The notes below the pieces were generated by a model. It was not told the origin of the DNA. It saw only the letters and a program-made list of their open reading frames with translations, and did not search any database. The position numbers and the translations under genes were made by a program. From Asticcacaulis sp. ZE23SCel15 (GTDB lineage: Bacteria; Pseudomonadota; Alphaproteobacteria; Caulobacterales; Caulobacteraceae), in NCBI RefSeq assembly GCF_030505395.1, contig NZ_CP130044.1, positions 729,001 to 793,000 on the forward strand: a stretch of DNA of 64,000 nt. Reading direction: 5' to 3'. This document shows positions 1 to 9,276 of this stretch, piece after piece. Every line of letters begins with the position of its first letter. Position 1 is the stretch's first letter.

Positions 1-106
1 TGTGGAGAGACGCCTCGGATATCCCGCCGCGCGCACCCGCCTCCATCGCCCCCTCTAATCTGGCCGTGAGCGCGTGATCCCCTCCGCTCACATCAGGGCC
101 ACCTCT

Positions 107-1318
107 ATGGACTGGGCGCGCAAGACCCCGATGGCATCTGAGGGCCTGTCCGGAACGAACCTTGTGCGGGCAGGCGAGCACAATCAGCGCGTTATACTTC
201 AGGCCATACGATCAAACACCTCCATCACCCGCAGCGAACTGACGACCATTACCGGCCTGACGCCCCCTGCCGTCGCCAAGATCACGAATCGCTTGCTGGA
301 GGAGCGGTTGATCCAAACCAGCGGAAAAGTGCTGGGCAGCCGGGGACAACCGGCCAGCAAGTTCGTCATTCGCCCGGAGGGCGCCTATGCTCTGGGGCTG
401 AACATTGATCGGGATCATACCACTCTGGTAGCGATGGACTTCGGGGGAAGGGTCGTCGATCGCGCCTGCATGGAAGGTCACTTTGCCCTGCCGGAGGATG
501 TCCTGACCTTCGTACAGACACAAATAGACCGGCTGAAACGTGAAAAGCGCTTCAACATGAACCGCCTGGCCGGCATAGGCATTGGAATTCCTGACAAGCT
601 CGGCGACATTCCCCTGCCAAATAAGCCCGCTGGCTATGAAATATGGTCTCAGATCGACGTCGGTGAGTTCTTTTCCGAAGCACTCGCCCTGCCCGCCTAT
701 ATTGAAAATGATGCGACGGCAGCCGCCATCGGAGAACTGCATTTTGGCGGCGGCGGCCCCTATCAGCACTTTATCTTCACCCTGATGAGCGCCGGACTGG
801 GATGCGGCCTGATTATCGGCGGCCAGCCCTACAGAGGCGCAGAAGGACGAAGCGGTGAAATCGCCTTCATCGCGCGCAGTCTTTTTCAACCGTCGCAGGA
901 CGGCATCGTGCAGGATAATCTTTCGCTCTATTCGCTTTATGCGTTTCTGGCAGAGCGCGGCGTCAAGGTTTCAACACCATCCGACATCCGGACGGACGAT
1001 CCCGCTCATGCCGACGCCATTGAAATTTGGTCCCGACTGGCGGCAATTGAGCTTCTCGGCACTGTGGCTGTTTTAAACTGCGCTCTGAACCCGGAGGCTC
1101 ATATCATTGGCGGTCGCCTGCCCGCCATGGTCATAGAACGCATTTGCGATCTTTTGAATGGATTGCTGGCACAACGCCTCCCGCACGCCCCCGCCATCGC
1201 CAATATCCGCCCGGCCAGAGCTGTCGCGGACGCTGCCCCAATGGGGGCCGCGATGCTGGTGTTCCAAAACAGATACCTGCCGACACCAGAGGTACTAATG
1301 AAGACTGAATACGCTTGA
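107..1318 (+). CDS. ROK-family transcriptional regulator
   Basis: A MarR-like winged helix-turn-helix (about residues 20-75, with SELTTITGLTPPAVAKI as the recognition region) is followed by a ROK actin-fold domain containing ENDATAAAIGE. Such proteins usually repress sugar genes and sense a sugar or sugar phosphate. The Cys-rich zinc motif common in ROK proteins (CxCGxxGC) is not visible: after GAEGRSGEIAFI the sequence runs on without cysteines, so sugar-kinase activity is doubtful and a purely regulatory role is inferred. Start: I prefer ATG 107 (403 aa); an in-frame GTG at 74 would add 11 residues. Its target is unknown; the left neighbour lies outside the window. Confidence 0.85.
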   Translation: MDWARKTPMASEGLSGTNLVRAGEHNQRVILQAIRSNTSITRSELTTITGLTPPAVAKITNRLLEERLIQTSGKVLGSRGQPASKFVIRPEGAYALGLNIDRDHTTLVAMDFGGRVVDRACMEGHFALPEDVLTFVQTQIDRLKREKRFNMNRLAGIGIGIPDKLGDIPLPNKPAGYEIWSQIDVGEFFSEALALPAYIENDATAAAIGELHFGGGGPYQHFIFTLMSAGLGCGLIIGGQPYRGAEGRSGEIAFIARSLFQPSQDGIVQDNLSLYSLYAFLAERGVKVSTPSDIRTDDPAHADAIEIWSRLAAIELLGTVAVLNCALNPEAHIIGGRLPAMVIERICDLLNGLLAQRLPHAPAIANIRPARAVADAAPMGAAMLVFQNRYLPTPEVLMKTEYA

Positions 1319-1575
1319 ACATGAAAACGGTGTTTTTAGCTTGAAGTGACGCGTAGCCATTTACTGGCATCAGCTTCCATATCGAGCCTTTCAACCGAGC
1401 TTTCACCGCGCTGGCATTTTAGACGTTAAGCGTTTGTCCGCTTTAGTTCGCCGGCTGCAATCGTCCGGGGAAGTTTGAAAAATCCTTATTTGATATTTTT
1501 TGTAGTAACATTTAACCGCATTTCAAACTTAAGCTCAATTTTAATTCTCCTAGTGGGGAGACTATCCGGTAAGGC

Positions 1576-2475
1576 TCATCGCTCGCCGCGATATCTGAGG
1601 GCATCAACAATGACCGAAAATGCGGCCGAGTGTTGCCGACGGGATGGATAATAAAGGTGATATCCGGGGTATGGCTCACACCAGTCAGCCAGAACCATCA
1701 CTAAGCGCCCTGCGTCGACATGGGGCTGCACCAGGTCAATTGGCAGAAACCCGACGCCGACCCCGGCGAGTACCGCCGTCATAACTTGCGGCAGGCTGTT
1801 GAACACCAGTTGGCCATCCACCCTGACTTTTAACTCACGTCCCTGCTTTTCGAACTCCCAGGCATAGATCGTCCCGGACGTGGGCAGGCGAAGATTGATG
1901 CAGTTATGAGCGGTCAGGTCCTGCGGAACCACAGGTATATCCCGCTTAGCAAAATAATCCGGAGTGCCTACCGGCACCATGCGCATGTCCGGCCCGATGC
2001 GTATCGCAATCATATCTTTTGCGACCTGCTCCCCTAAGCGCACACCGGCGTCATAACGCTCGGAGACGATATTGGTCAGGCTATAGTCAACCGTGATTTC
2101 AACCGTGATATCCGGATAAAGCGGAAGAAGTTTCTCAATCACCGGCCACAAAACCGTGTTTGCCGCATGTTCACCCGTAGTGATCCGGATGGTGCCCGAT
2201 GGCTTATCGCGCAACTCCGTCAGAGCCAGCAGTTCCGCATCTATCTCATCAAAGCGTGGGGCTACGGTTCTAAGCAGACGCTCGCCCGCCTCGGTCGGGG
2301 CCACGCTTCGGGTGGTGCGGGTCAAAAGCCGTATGCCCAGCCGCGTCTCAAGCCCGCGCAGGGTATGGCTCAGGGCAGATTGTGAAACGCCCAGCTTCCC
2401 CGCCGCTCTGGTGAAGTTCCCCTCCCGCGCAATCGTCACAAAGGCAATGAGGTCGTTCATATTCTCACGTGGCAT
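1576..2475 (-). CDS. LysR-family transcriptional regulator
   Basis: At 299 aa it has the usual LysR length. The N-terminal helix-turn-helix (about residues 5-65, FVTIAREGNFTRAAGKLGVSQ) is followed by a periplasmic-binding-protein-like effector domain. It is divergent from paoABC, the classic arrangement in which a LysR protein controls the neighbouring operon and itself. A 17-bp inverted repeat TATGA-N7-TCATA lies directly upstream of its start and again in front of paoA. The start ATG at 2475 has a GAGGAG ribosome site that overlaps the first box, so binding there could repress its own expression. The inducer, possibly an aromatic or aliphatic aldehyde, is inferred from context only. Confidence 0.88.
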   Translation of the reverse strand: MPRENMNDLIAFVTIAREGNFTRAAGKLGVSQSALSHTLRGLETRLGIRLLTRTTRSVAPTEAGERLLRTVAPRFDEIDAELLALTELRDKPSGTIRITTGEHAANTVLWPVIEKLLPLYPDITVEITVDYSLTNIVSERYDAGVRLGEQVAKDMIAIRIGPDMRMVPVGTPDYFAKRDIPVVPQDLTAHNCINLRLPTSGTIYAWEFEKQGRELKVRVDGQLVFNSLPQVMTAVLAGVGVGFLPIDLVQPHVDAGRLVMVLADWCEPYPGYHLYYPSRRQHSAAFSVIVDALRYRGER

Positions 2476-2476
2476 T

Positions 2477-2493
2477 TATGAGTTCTCCTCATA
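2477..2493. promoter_or_regulatory. Probable LysR box, autoregulatory copy
   Basis: Perfect inverted repeat TATGA-GTTCTCC-TCATA. It sits just upstream of the lysR start codon and covers its ribosome binding site. The same arms with the same 7-nt spacer recur at 2601-2617. Confidence 0.55.
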
Positions 2494-2600
2494 GCCTCAT
2501 GCAAATCTTAGCAGCTTATCTCATAATCAGTCATCAGTTAGTTTCCAGATATGCGCTTACCGTGGACCACGTCCCTCCCTGATCACAGGCATCACGCTTT

Positions 2601-2617
2601 TATGAATTGGGCTCATA
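2601..2617. promoter_or_regulatory. Probable LysR box upstream of paoABC
   Basis: Perfect inverted repeat TATGA-ATTGGGC-TCATA, identical in arms and spacing to the copy at 2477-2493. It lies about 100 bp before the paoA start, a suitable place for LysR activation. Confidence 0.55.
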
Positions 2618-2717
2618 GGCCCTATTGAAAATAACCGACAATACGCGCGTAAATTTCAGGCTATACTCCCTCCGTACGCCTCTGCTTTCCCCGCCCCCAC
2701 AGCCCTATGGAAACGAC

Positions 2718-3353
2718 ATGGCCTCCCCCATTGATATATCCCCCAACCGGCGCGACCTTCTTATAGCGGCAGGTGCGGCCGCCGCTCTCAGCAACGCCGC
2801 TACGGCGACGACCGCGCAAACCGCCGACCTCAGCCAGCCGGTGATTTCCAAGATCAGCTTTTCGGTCAATGGCGCAGATCAAGCTCTGGAACTTGATTTG
2901 CGCACGACTTTGCTGGACGCCCTGCGTGAACATCTGCACCTGACCGGCACCAAGAAGGGCTGCGATCACGGCCAATGCGGCGCATGCACGGTTATGGTCA
3001 ATGGTAAACGCATCAACTCATGCCTGTCGCTGGCGGTCATGCACGACGGCGATGAGATCACCACCATCGAAGGCCTGGGCACGCCCGATAAGCTGCATCC
3101 GATGCAGGCGGCATTTATAAAGCATGACGGCTATCAATGCGGCTACTGCACACCGGGCCAGATTTGCTCGGCCGTGGCGGTATTAGAGGAAATCAGGGCC
3201 GGTATCCCCAGCCATGTCAGTGATGATCTAACAGCGACCCCACAGATCAGCGCCCACGAAATGCGCGAACGGATGAGCGGCAACATCTGCCGCTGCGGGG
3301 CCTATTACAACATCATCGACGCTATGAGCGAAGTTGCGGGAGCCACGGCATGA
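2718..3353 (+). CDS. paoA: Aldehyde oxidoreductase, [2Fe-2S] subunit (PaoA type)
   Basis: Small iron-sulfur subunit of a periplasmic molybdenum aldehyde oxidoreductase. A twin-arginine signal ([16 protein letters not shown], from about residue 10) directs folded export. The plant-type [2Fe-2S] site is [11 protein letters not shown]...C and the second cluster is [10 protein letters not shown]...CRCGAYYN. I chose ATG 2718 (211 aa), which puts the RR motif near the N-terminus; a TTG at 2625 would add 31 unrelated residues. The stop overlaps the paoB start by 4 nt. Subunit sizes match the E. coli PaoABC set. The natural substrate is not readable from sequence. Confidence 0.88.
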   Translation: MASPIDISPNRRDLLIAAGAAAALSNAATATTAQTADLSQPVISKISFSVNGADQALELDLRTTLLDALREHLHLTGTKKGCDHGQCGACTVMVNGKRINSCLSLAVMHDGDEITTIEGLGTPDKLHPMQAAFIKHDGYQCGYCTPGQICSAVAVLEEIRAGIPSHVSDDLTATPQISAHEMRERMSGNICRCGAYYNIIDAMSEVAGATA

Positions 3354-4300
3354 AATCCTTCACCTATGAACGCGCCACCTCACCCGCCGAAGCCGCCGCC
3401 AAGGCTGCCAAGACTCCGGGAGCCAGGTTTATCGCCGGTGGCACTAACCTGCTCGATCTGATGAAGCTGGAGATCGAAACTCCGCCGCATTTGATTGATG
3501 TCAATGGGCTGGGGCTGGATAAGATTGAAGCCACTGATGACGGTGGCCTGCGCATAGGGGCGCTGGTGCGCAATACCGATCTGGCTGCCGATGGGCGCGT
3601 CCGGCGCGACTATGGTGTGCTGTCGCGCGCTTTGCTTGCCGGTGCGTCGGGTCAGTTGCGCAATAAGGCGACGACGGCGGGCAACCTTTTGCAACGTACC
3701 CGCTGCCCTTATTTTTATGACACGGCGCAGGCCTGCAATAAGCGCACGCCCGGAACCGGCTGTGCGGCCATCGGTGGCTTCAGCCGTCAACATGCCGTGG
3801 TCGGCGCCAGCACCGCCTGCATAGCTACCCACCCCAGCGATATGGCCGTGGCCATGCGCGTGCTGGATGCTCAGGTCGAAACCGTCAAACCTGACGGCAA
3901 GACACGTCGCATCAAAATCGCCGATTTCCACAAACTGCCCGGCAACACGCCGCACATTGAAACCGCTCTGCAAGCCGGAGAGTTCATCACCGCCGTGACC
4001 CTGCCCAAGCCGATCGGCGGCAGCCATGTCTACCACAAGATCAGAGACCGCGCCTCCTATGCCTTTGCGCTGGTGTCGGTCGCAGCGGTCATTCAGCCCG
4101 ACGGTAGCGGTCGCGTGGCGCTCGGTGGGGTTGCTCACAAACCGTGGCTTGTTGAGAAAGCCGAGGCCGACCTGCCCAAAGGGGCCAAGGCCGTTATGGA
4201 AAAATTGATGGCCGATGCGACGCCAACCCCTGAGAATGAATTCAAGATCACACTGGTTGAGCGCACGCTCAGTAGCGCACTTATGGACGCGAGGGCTTAA
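3350..4300 (+). CDS. paoB: Aldehyde oxidoreductase, FAD subunit (PaoB type)
   Basis: At 316 aa it is close to E. coli PaoB (318 aa). The FAD-binding domain has [13 protein letters not shown] near residue 30 for the flavin pyrophosphate. A cysteine-rich insert, [20 protein letters not shown] followed by C, is the place where PaoB-type subunits carry an additional [4Fe-4S] cluster; xanthine dehydrogenase FAD domains usually lack it. A CO-dehydrogenase flavoprotein C-terminal domain follows. It is translationally coupled to paoA by ATGA and sits 3 nt before paoC. It passes electrons between the Fe-S clusters and an external acceptor; the acceptor is unknown. Confidence 0.87.
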   Translation: MKSFTYERATSPAEAAAKAAKTPGARFIAGGTNLLDLMKLEIETPPHLIDVNGLGLDKIEATDDGGLRIGALVRNTDLAADGRVRRDYGVLSRALLAGASGQLRNKATTAGNLLQRTRCPYFYDTAQACNKRTPGTGCAAIGGFSRQHAVVGASTACIATHPSDMAVAMRVLDAQVETVKPDGKTRRIKIADFHKLPGNTPHIETALQAGEFITAVTLPKPIGGSHVYHKIRDRASYAFALVSVAAVIQPDGSGRVALGGVAHKPWLVEKAEADLPKGAKAVMEKLMADATPTPENEFKITLVERTLSSALMDARA

Positions 4301-4303
4301 GTC

Positions 4304-6496
4304 ATGAAATTCGATACCCCCGCCACCACCAACCCGATTGATCAGCTCAAAGTCGTCGGCAAACCGACCGACCGCATCGACGGGCCCTTAAAGACAACCG
4401 GCATGGCGCCCTATGCCTATGAGCAGCATGAAGCCGCGCCCAATGCGGCCTACGGCTATGTAGTCGGCGCCACCATCGCCAAAGGCACGATCGCAGCCCT
4501 CGATCTTAGCAAGGCGGAATCGGCTCCCGGCGTCATCACCATCGTCACCGCCGACACCGCCGGTAAGCTTGATAAGGGCAATTTCAATACCGCCAAACTG
4601 CTGGGCGGGCCGGAGATTGAGCATTACCATCAGGCCATCGCGCTTGTGGTCGCTGAAACCTTCGAGCAGGCGCGCTCGGCTGCCGGTCTGATCAAGGTGC
4701 GCTATACCAAGGCCAAGGGCGCGCACGACCTTGAGGCCATCAGGACCACCGCTACCCGACATAAGGACAGCAAAGACAGCCTCGTCGGAGATTTCGCAGG
4801 CGCTTTTTCCGCCGCCCCGGTGCAGATCGATGTCACCTACCGCACCCCGGACCATGCCCACGCCATGATGGAGCCTCATGCGTCGATTGCGTCATGGGAG
4901 GGCAATAAGCTGACCCTGTGGACGTCAAACCAGATGATCGACTGGGGCCGCGGTGATGTCGCCAAAACGCTTGGCGTTCCAAAGGACAATGTCCGGCTGA
5001 TTTCGCCCTATATTGGCGGTGGTTTTGGCGGCAAGCTGTTCGTGCGCGCCGATGCCATTCTGGCTGCGTTGGGGGCGCGTCAGGCTAAACGGCCGGTCAA
5101 GGTCGCCCTGCCGCGGTCGTTTATGTTCAACAATACCCCGCACCGTCCGGCCACGATCCAACGTATCCGCATCGGGGCCTCAAAAGATGGCAAGATCAGC
5201 GCTATCGGCCACGAAAATTGGTCAGGCGATCTGAGCGGTGGCGGGCCGGAAGATGCGACCCAGCAAACCAAGTTCTTATATGCCGGGGCCAACCGCCTGA
5301 TCACCACACGGCTGGCCGTGCTCGACCTGCCCGAAGGCAATGCCATGCGCGCCCCCGGTGAAGCCCCCGGTCTGATGGCGCTGGAAATCGCTATAGATGA
5401 AATGGCCGAAAAGTTGGGCCTCGATCCGATCAAGTTCCGGGTGATCAACGACACCCAGGTCGATCCGGAAATTCCGGCTCGCCCGTTTTCTCAGCGCCAG
5501 TTGATCAAGTGCCTGCACACGGGCGCGGACAAATTCGGCTGGGATAAACGCGGGGAGCCCGCAAAAACCCGCGACGGGCGCTGGTTGACTGGATTGGGCG
5601 TGGCGGCGGCGTTTCGTAATAACCTGACCATGAAATCAGCGGCCCGCGTCAAGCTTGATAATAAAGGTGTGGTGACGGTCGAAACCGACATGACCGATAT
5701 CGGCACCGGCACCTATACCATTATTGCGCAAACCGCCGCAGAGATGATGGGTGTTGGGCTCGATAAGGTCGTGGTCAAACTGGGCAATTCGAGCTTTCCG
5801 GTCTCAGCAGGGTCAGGCGGACAGTGGGGAGCCAATTCCTCAACCGCCGGGGTCTATGCGGCCTGCGTCAAACTGCGCGAGATGGTGGCCAAATCCCAGA
5901 AATTCGATCCGGCCAAAACCACCTTCGCTGACGGTAAGGTCACTTCTGGCCGTAAGAGCATTGATCTGGGCAAAGCCGCAGGGGCAGGCGGCATGGTTGC
6001 CGAAGATTTTATCGAATTTGGCGACCTCGGTAAAACCCATCAGCAATCGACCTTTGGCGCACACTTTGTTGAGGTCGGCGTCAATGCGGTCACAGCAGAA
6101 ATCCGTATCCGCCGAATGTTAGCCGTCTGTGCCGCCGGACGTATCCTCAACCCCAAATCGGCCCGCAGTCAGGTGATCGGCGCCATGACGATGGGGGCTG
6201 GTGCTGCCCTGATGGAAGACCTAGTCATCGACAAACGCCACGGCTTTTTCGTCAACCACGACCTGGCCGGCTACGAAGTCCCCGTCCATGCCGACATACC
6301 GCATCAGGAGGTGATTTTCTTGGACGAGACCGACCCCATGTCCTCGCCCATGAAGGCCAAGGGTGTGGGCGAATTGGGCATCTGCGGCGTCGGGGCGGCC
6401 ATCGCCAATGCCGTCTATAATGCCACGGGTGCACGGGTGCGCCACTATCCGATCACACTCGACAAACTGCTCAAGGACATGCCGCAGATCGCATGA
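4304..6496 (+). CDS. paoC: Aldehyde oxidoreductase, molybdopterin subunit (PaoC type)
   Basis: Catalytic subunit of 730 aa (E. coli PaoC is 732). It has the aldehyde oxidase/xanthine dehydrogenase a/b hammerhead (about residues 20-130) and molybdopterin-binding domain. GGGFGGK near residue 240 is a cofactor loop, and [12 protein letters not shown] near the C-terminus holds the active-site glutamate of this family. It has no signal peptide of its own, consistent with export as a complex on the PaoA Tat signal. The family's maturation chaperone (PaoD/XdhC), which follows paoC in E. coli, is absent; a chimeric ilvD fragment stands there instead. Confidence 0.88.
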   Translation: MKFDTPATTNPIDQLKVVGKPTDRIDGPLKTTGMAPYAYEQHEAAPNAAYGYVVGATIAKGTIAALDLSKAESAPGVITIVTADTAGKLDKGNFNTAKLLGGPEIEHYHQAIALVVAETFEQARSAAGLIKVRYTKAKGAHDLEAIRTTATRHKDSKDSLVGDFAGAFSAAPVQIDVTYRTPDHAHAMMEPHASIASWEGNKLTLWTSNQMIDWGRGDVAKTLGVPKDNVRLISPYIGGGFGGKLFVRADAILAALGARQAKRPVKVALPRSFMFNNTPHRPATIQRIRIGASKDGKISAIGHENWSGDLSGGGPEDATQQTKFLYAGANRLITTRLAVLDLPEGNAMRAPGEAPGLMALEIAIDEMAEKLGLDPIKFRVINDTQVDPEIPARPFSQRQLIKCLHTGADKFGWDKRGEPAKTRDGRWLTGLGVAAAFRNNLTMKSAARVKLDNKGVVTVETDMTDIGTGTYTIIAQTAAEMMGVGLDKVVVKLGNSSFPVSAGSGGQWGANSSTAGVYAACVKLREMVAKSQKFDPAKTTFADGKVTSGRKSIDLGKAAGAGGMVAEDFIEFGDLGKTHQQSTFGAHFVEVGVNAVTAEIRIRRMLAVCAAGRILNPKSARSQVIGAMTMGAGAALMEDLVIDKRHGFFVNHDLAGYEVPVHADIPHQEVIFLDETDPMSSPMKAKGVGELGICGVGAAIANAVYNATGARVRHYPITLDKLLKDMPQIA

Positions 6497-6534
6497 TCCC
6501 TGTATCCGACGACACTAACATAAGTAAGATTACC

Positions 6535-6879
6535 ATGATCACACTCAGCAAAGCTTTGTCTTGTTTGTGCCTAATCGCACCCAACGCGTTCGCGCAGACG
6601 GGTGTATCGCCAGGCCCCGAAGCGGGCGAAGGCGGGGCGATCGCTCTGGTCGAAGAGGGCGATATCATCGACATTGATATCCCTAACCGCACCATTGAAT
6701 TGCGGGTGACTATGGAAGAACTGGCCCACCGCCGCGCTAAAGAAGAGGCTCGCGGCCGTGATGCCTTCACGCCCAAGAACCGTGAGCGTTATGTCTCGGC
6801 GGCCCTGCAGGCCTATGCGGCGCTGACCACGTCCGCCGATACGGGTGCCGTGCGCGACCTGAGCCAGTTGAAGCGGTAG
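6535..6879 (+). pseudogene. Chimeric ORF: signal peptide joined to a copy of the ilvD 3' end
   Basis: The first residues ([20 protein letters not shown], then Q) form a good Sec signal peptide. From base 6614 to the stop the sequence matches the last 266 bp of ilvD (19554-19819, opposite strand) without gaps. By eye about 29 bases differ, yet only two of about 88 residues change (R for Q, S for N). An upstream ATG at 6493 overlaps the paoC stop as ATGA, so translation could be coupled to paoC. I read it as the 5' end of a lost gene fused by recombination to an ilvD tail from a related strain. An expressed exported peptide cannot be excluded. Confidence 0.75.
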
Positions 6880-6889
6880 CTTCAACTGG
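6864..6889. other. Perfect 11-bp hairpin over the stop of the chimeric ORF
   Basis: CCAGTTGAAGC, a GGTA loop, then GCTTCAACTGG. The stem includes the TAG stop. No T-run follows, so it is not a canonical terminator. The genuine ilvD 3' end lacks the right arm. Confidence 0.7.
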
Positions 6890-6904
6890 TCGTAACTGGA
6901 GAAC

Positions 6905-7930
6905 CTAAAGTTTAATTCGCCCCAGGAGAATCTTTGCCCAGGTGCGTAGCCTGATGGAGATGCGGCTACGCTCGGTATGCTGACGTGTTTCCTTGGTGTA
7001 CGCATCAAACTCCTGAATTAAAAAGCCAAGGTCATGGCGCAATATGCCAAGCTGATGGTTAATGTGCGGGTCGCCCGCCGACGCGAGCTCTGTTGGCTGA
7101 GGGGCGTCCACGATTGGTGCTGCATAAGACTTGGTTTGCGGCGGTAAGCGTTTTGGCTCTCCCAATTTTTTGAGCATAACCATAAACTCACCCTTATCGC
7201 TGGTGAGATTTACAACCTCTGCATTGAGAATGCCCAAGTCTTTCAGGCGATCAAATATGTTTTCGATCGTATCGCTCGTCCAGACTGTGCAGTGAATATC
7301 GAGGTATTCGCCACTCTGATATCTGGATATGGTAGTGCTAATGGCCTCGCTATCGGGATAGGCCCGTTGTGGGGACTCAGGACCGATGTCGGGGTCCCAA
7401 TCCGCATTCATGCCGTGGACCAGAGCAAACGAATTGATCATAAAGTCCAGAATTTGACCCGGTGTCGGCACAGGGGGCTGCTCAATCCACCACTGTAAAA
7501 TCTGGTAAACCTGAGTATTTTTGCGGAAAAAGTCGGACGACCAACGCCGGTCCGGCAAAAACAGCGCCACATGCCCGCCAACCTTAACGACAGATAGTAC
7601 CTCATTAAGCCAGCCGGCGGGATTGGGGACATGCTCGAGCACATGCGACGCGACGGCATAATCGTATTTTGCCTTTTTAGGCTTACATGAGGCAAGTGGC
7701 TTTCCAGGTTGCCAGACGAAATCGATTTCAGGGACATCCCGACCCGCAAGGCCGGGGTTCAGGGCCGCCTTGGCACGGATTTCTTCAGTGCCAATATAAT
7801 CTGTATAGTGAACTTTATAGTCACCTTTACGCATAACGGGATCGAAATAGGGCGAAATCTCAAGCCCCAATCCATTTAGATTTAAATATGAAAAAGTTAT
7901 ATCTGTAATGGATTTTGAATGACCAACCAT
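6905..7930 (-). CDS. Class I SAM-dependent methyltransferase
   Basis: 341 aa. The N-terminal half carries a degenerate class I methyltransferase core: DYAVASHVLEHVPNPAGWL matches motif post-I/II of the methyltransferase-11/23 type, and KVGGHVALFLPDRRW the following strand. The C-terminal 100 residues are charged and unlike the core. No membrane segment or signal peptide is visible. Proteins of this shape often act in cell-surface glycan or lipid modification, but no such genes adjoin it, so the substrate is unknown. The gene is convergent with the chimeric ORF and monocistronic. Confidence 0.75.
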   Translation of the reverse strand: MVGHSKSITDITFSYLNLNGLGLEISPYFDPVMRKGDYKVHYTDYIGTEEIRAKAALNPGLAGRDVPEIDFVWQPGKPLASCKPKKAKYDYAVASHVLEHVPNPAGWLNEVLSVVKVGGHVALFLPDRRWSSDFFRKNTQVYQILQWWIEQPPVPTPGQILDFMINSFALVHGMNADWDPDIGPESPQRAYPDSEAISTTISRYQSGEYLDIHCTVWTSDTIENIFDRLKDLGILNAEVVNLTSDKGEFMVMLKKLGEPKRLPPQTKSYAAPIVDAPQPTELASAGDPHINHQLGILRHDLGFLIQEFDAYTKETRQHTERSRISIRLRTWAKILLGRIKL

Positions 7931-8052
7931 TTATTTTCTCCCAGTTTTAGTAACGCTACGGATACTTAAAACCGAGGGCAATGCGAAAAGGCGCGATAAA
8001 CAATATGTTACCTGTAAGGTGAGGATTCCATCTGGAGGCCTATTTTCAAAAG

Positions 8053-8511
8053 TCATCGGATAAAGGTCAGCGACGGGGCCATGGCCGAACCTGCGCTGTG
8101 GGGCTGGGCGACGGCGGTTTCTATATCGCCGGTCAGGTGGCGGTCATGGTGCTCACGGGCAATGTCGCCTAGGCTGATGATGCCGCACACGCGCTTATGC
8201 TCATTAAGGACGACCAGTCGGCGGATCTGCTCGGCCTTCATGACTTCGGCGGCTTCGCGTATGGTGTCGTCCTCAAAGCAGTAGGTGATGTGATCGGTCA
8301 TGACGCGCATGACGCTTTCGTCGCCACTCATGCCGGTGGCGATACCGCGCACGACGATATCGCGATCGGTCACCGCACCTTTCAGCCGGTCGTTTTCACC
8401 AATCGGCAGGTAACCCAGATCATGGTCGCGCATGATCTCAGCCGCCTGACGCAATGTCGTATCGGGGGCGATGATTTTGAAGCTGGTGCTCATAAGGTCT
8501 CTGACGTGCAT
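8053..8511 (-). CDS. Tandem CBS-domain protein
   Basis: 152 aa made almost entirely of two CBS domains: MHVRDLMSTSFKIIAPDTTL at the start, the first about residues 5-60, the second (VMTDHITYCFEDDTIREAAE) about 70-130. Paired CBS domains bind adenine nucleotides and sense energy status. I chose the ATG at 8511 because GGAGG lies 5-6 nt upstream; an ATG at 8523 would lie before this site. The next gene on the same strand starts 255 bp upstream, with its stop 25 bp before this start, so the two may be cotranscribed. Partner protein unknown. Confidence 0.88.
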   Translation of the reverse strand: MHVRDLMSTSFKIIAPDTTLRQAAEIMRDHDLGYLPIGENDRLKGAVTDRDIVVRGIATGMSGDESVMRVMTDHITYCFEDDTIREAAEVMKAEQIRRLVVLNEHKRVCGIISLGDIAREHHDRHLTGDIETAVAQPHSAGSAMAPSLTFIR

Positions 8512-8535
8512 AATAACCTCCATAGGATATGGGTT

Positions 8536-8766
8536 TCAGATAAACGGTGTCGGGTCATGCGGAGCATCGATCGCCCCGCGTTTCAGGCGCTGACCCAGGG
8601 CGATTGCGGCAAGCGCCATGCCCGCGCCAATAAGTCCGCCCAGAGCCACGCGTTGCATAACCGGACGTCGCGCCAGTGGCCCCTGAGTTAAGGGACGGGC
8701 CAGAGCCTGCGCCATAGTCATATAGGGCAGGGCGGTAGCCTGGAGTGTCAGCAGACGTTTAAGCAT
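8536..8766 (-). CDS. Small membrane protein of unknown function
   Basis: About 76 aa from ATG 8766, with GAGG 9 nt upstream; a TTG at 8781 would add five residues. One hydrophobic helix (VALGGLIGAGMALAAIALGQ, about residues 40-60) is flanked by basic residues, suggesting a single-pass inner-membrane protein. It lies just upstream of and in line with the CBS-domain gene, so it may supply a membrane partner; that link is inference. I recognise no family. Confidence 0.55.
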   Translation of the reverse strand: MLKRLLTLQATALPYMTMAQALARPLTQGPLARRPVMQRVALGGLIGAGMALAAIALGQRLKRGAIDAPHDPTPFI

Positions 8767-9073
8767 GGCGCGGTTCCTCAATGCGAAATTAAGTAGGGTT
8801 CGCGACGAATACTAAGGCCGTGTGCATAAAAATGCAGGATTTGAGAGATCATTTTAAATTAAAAAGCACGGTCTTTAAATCTTAGGGTTCATAAATGACG
8901 ACAATTTGATTTTAAAATATGAAATCGTTCCAGTTTCGGTTGCGTGCTGTTTATTTTCGGTGAAATGGACGGCATTTTTTGCTATATTTTTACTTAAGCT
9001 CATGTGTGCGCCATAATAATCTTATGGCGTATGCATTAGGCTTTAAGACTGGAATTTCAACGGAGACGTTCAA

Positions 9074-9262
9074 ATGCCGCACCCTTCGGTCCCTCGCCAT
9101 TCGGCCAAAAATGCGCCCCCTGCCTCAAACCGCAGGACCTATGATGACCGCGATAACGATTACGTCCTGTCCTATGATCCGCGCAGCAATGCCCGTCATC
9201 AGCGCAGTGAAGACGAAGACTATGCCAATACGCTCGATCAGGATCGACGAAGTCATAAATAA
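9074..9262 (+). CDS. Small hydrophilic hypothetical protein
   Basis: 62 aa, rich in D, R, S and N (NRRTYDDRDNDYVLSYDPRS), with no hydrophobic stretch: probably disordered and soluble. The start ATG has GGAGA 8 nt before it. The next gene follows after 14 nt and both end at one terminator, so they form a two-gene transcript. The 290 bp upstream hold no other gene. No family recognised. Confidence 0.55.
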   Translation: MPHPSVPRHSAKNAPPASNRRTYDDRDNDYVLSYDPRSNARHQRSEDEDYANTLDQDRRSHK

Positions 9263-9276
9263 TTGGAGCAAAGAAG

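Noticed and set aside
1319-1575. Possible small RNA or gene in the gap after the ROK gene
   Set aside because: Only a 4-bp stem (CTCC-TAGT-GGGG) and AT-rich sequence; no terminator or promoter pair strong enough to support one.
3380-4138. Antisense frame (252 aa) opposite paoB
   Set aside because: paoB has full motifs and operon coupling; the antisense frame is Gly/Arg-rich noise.
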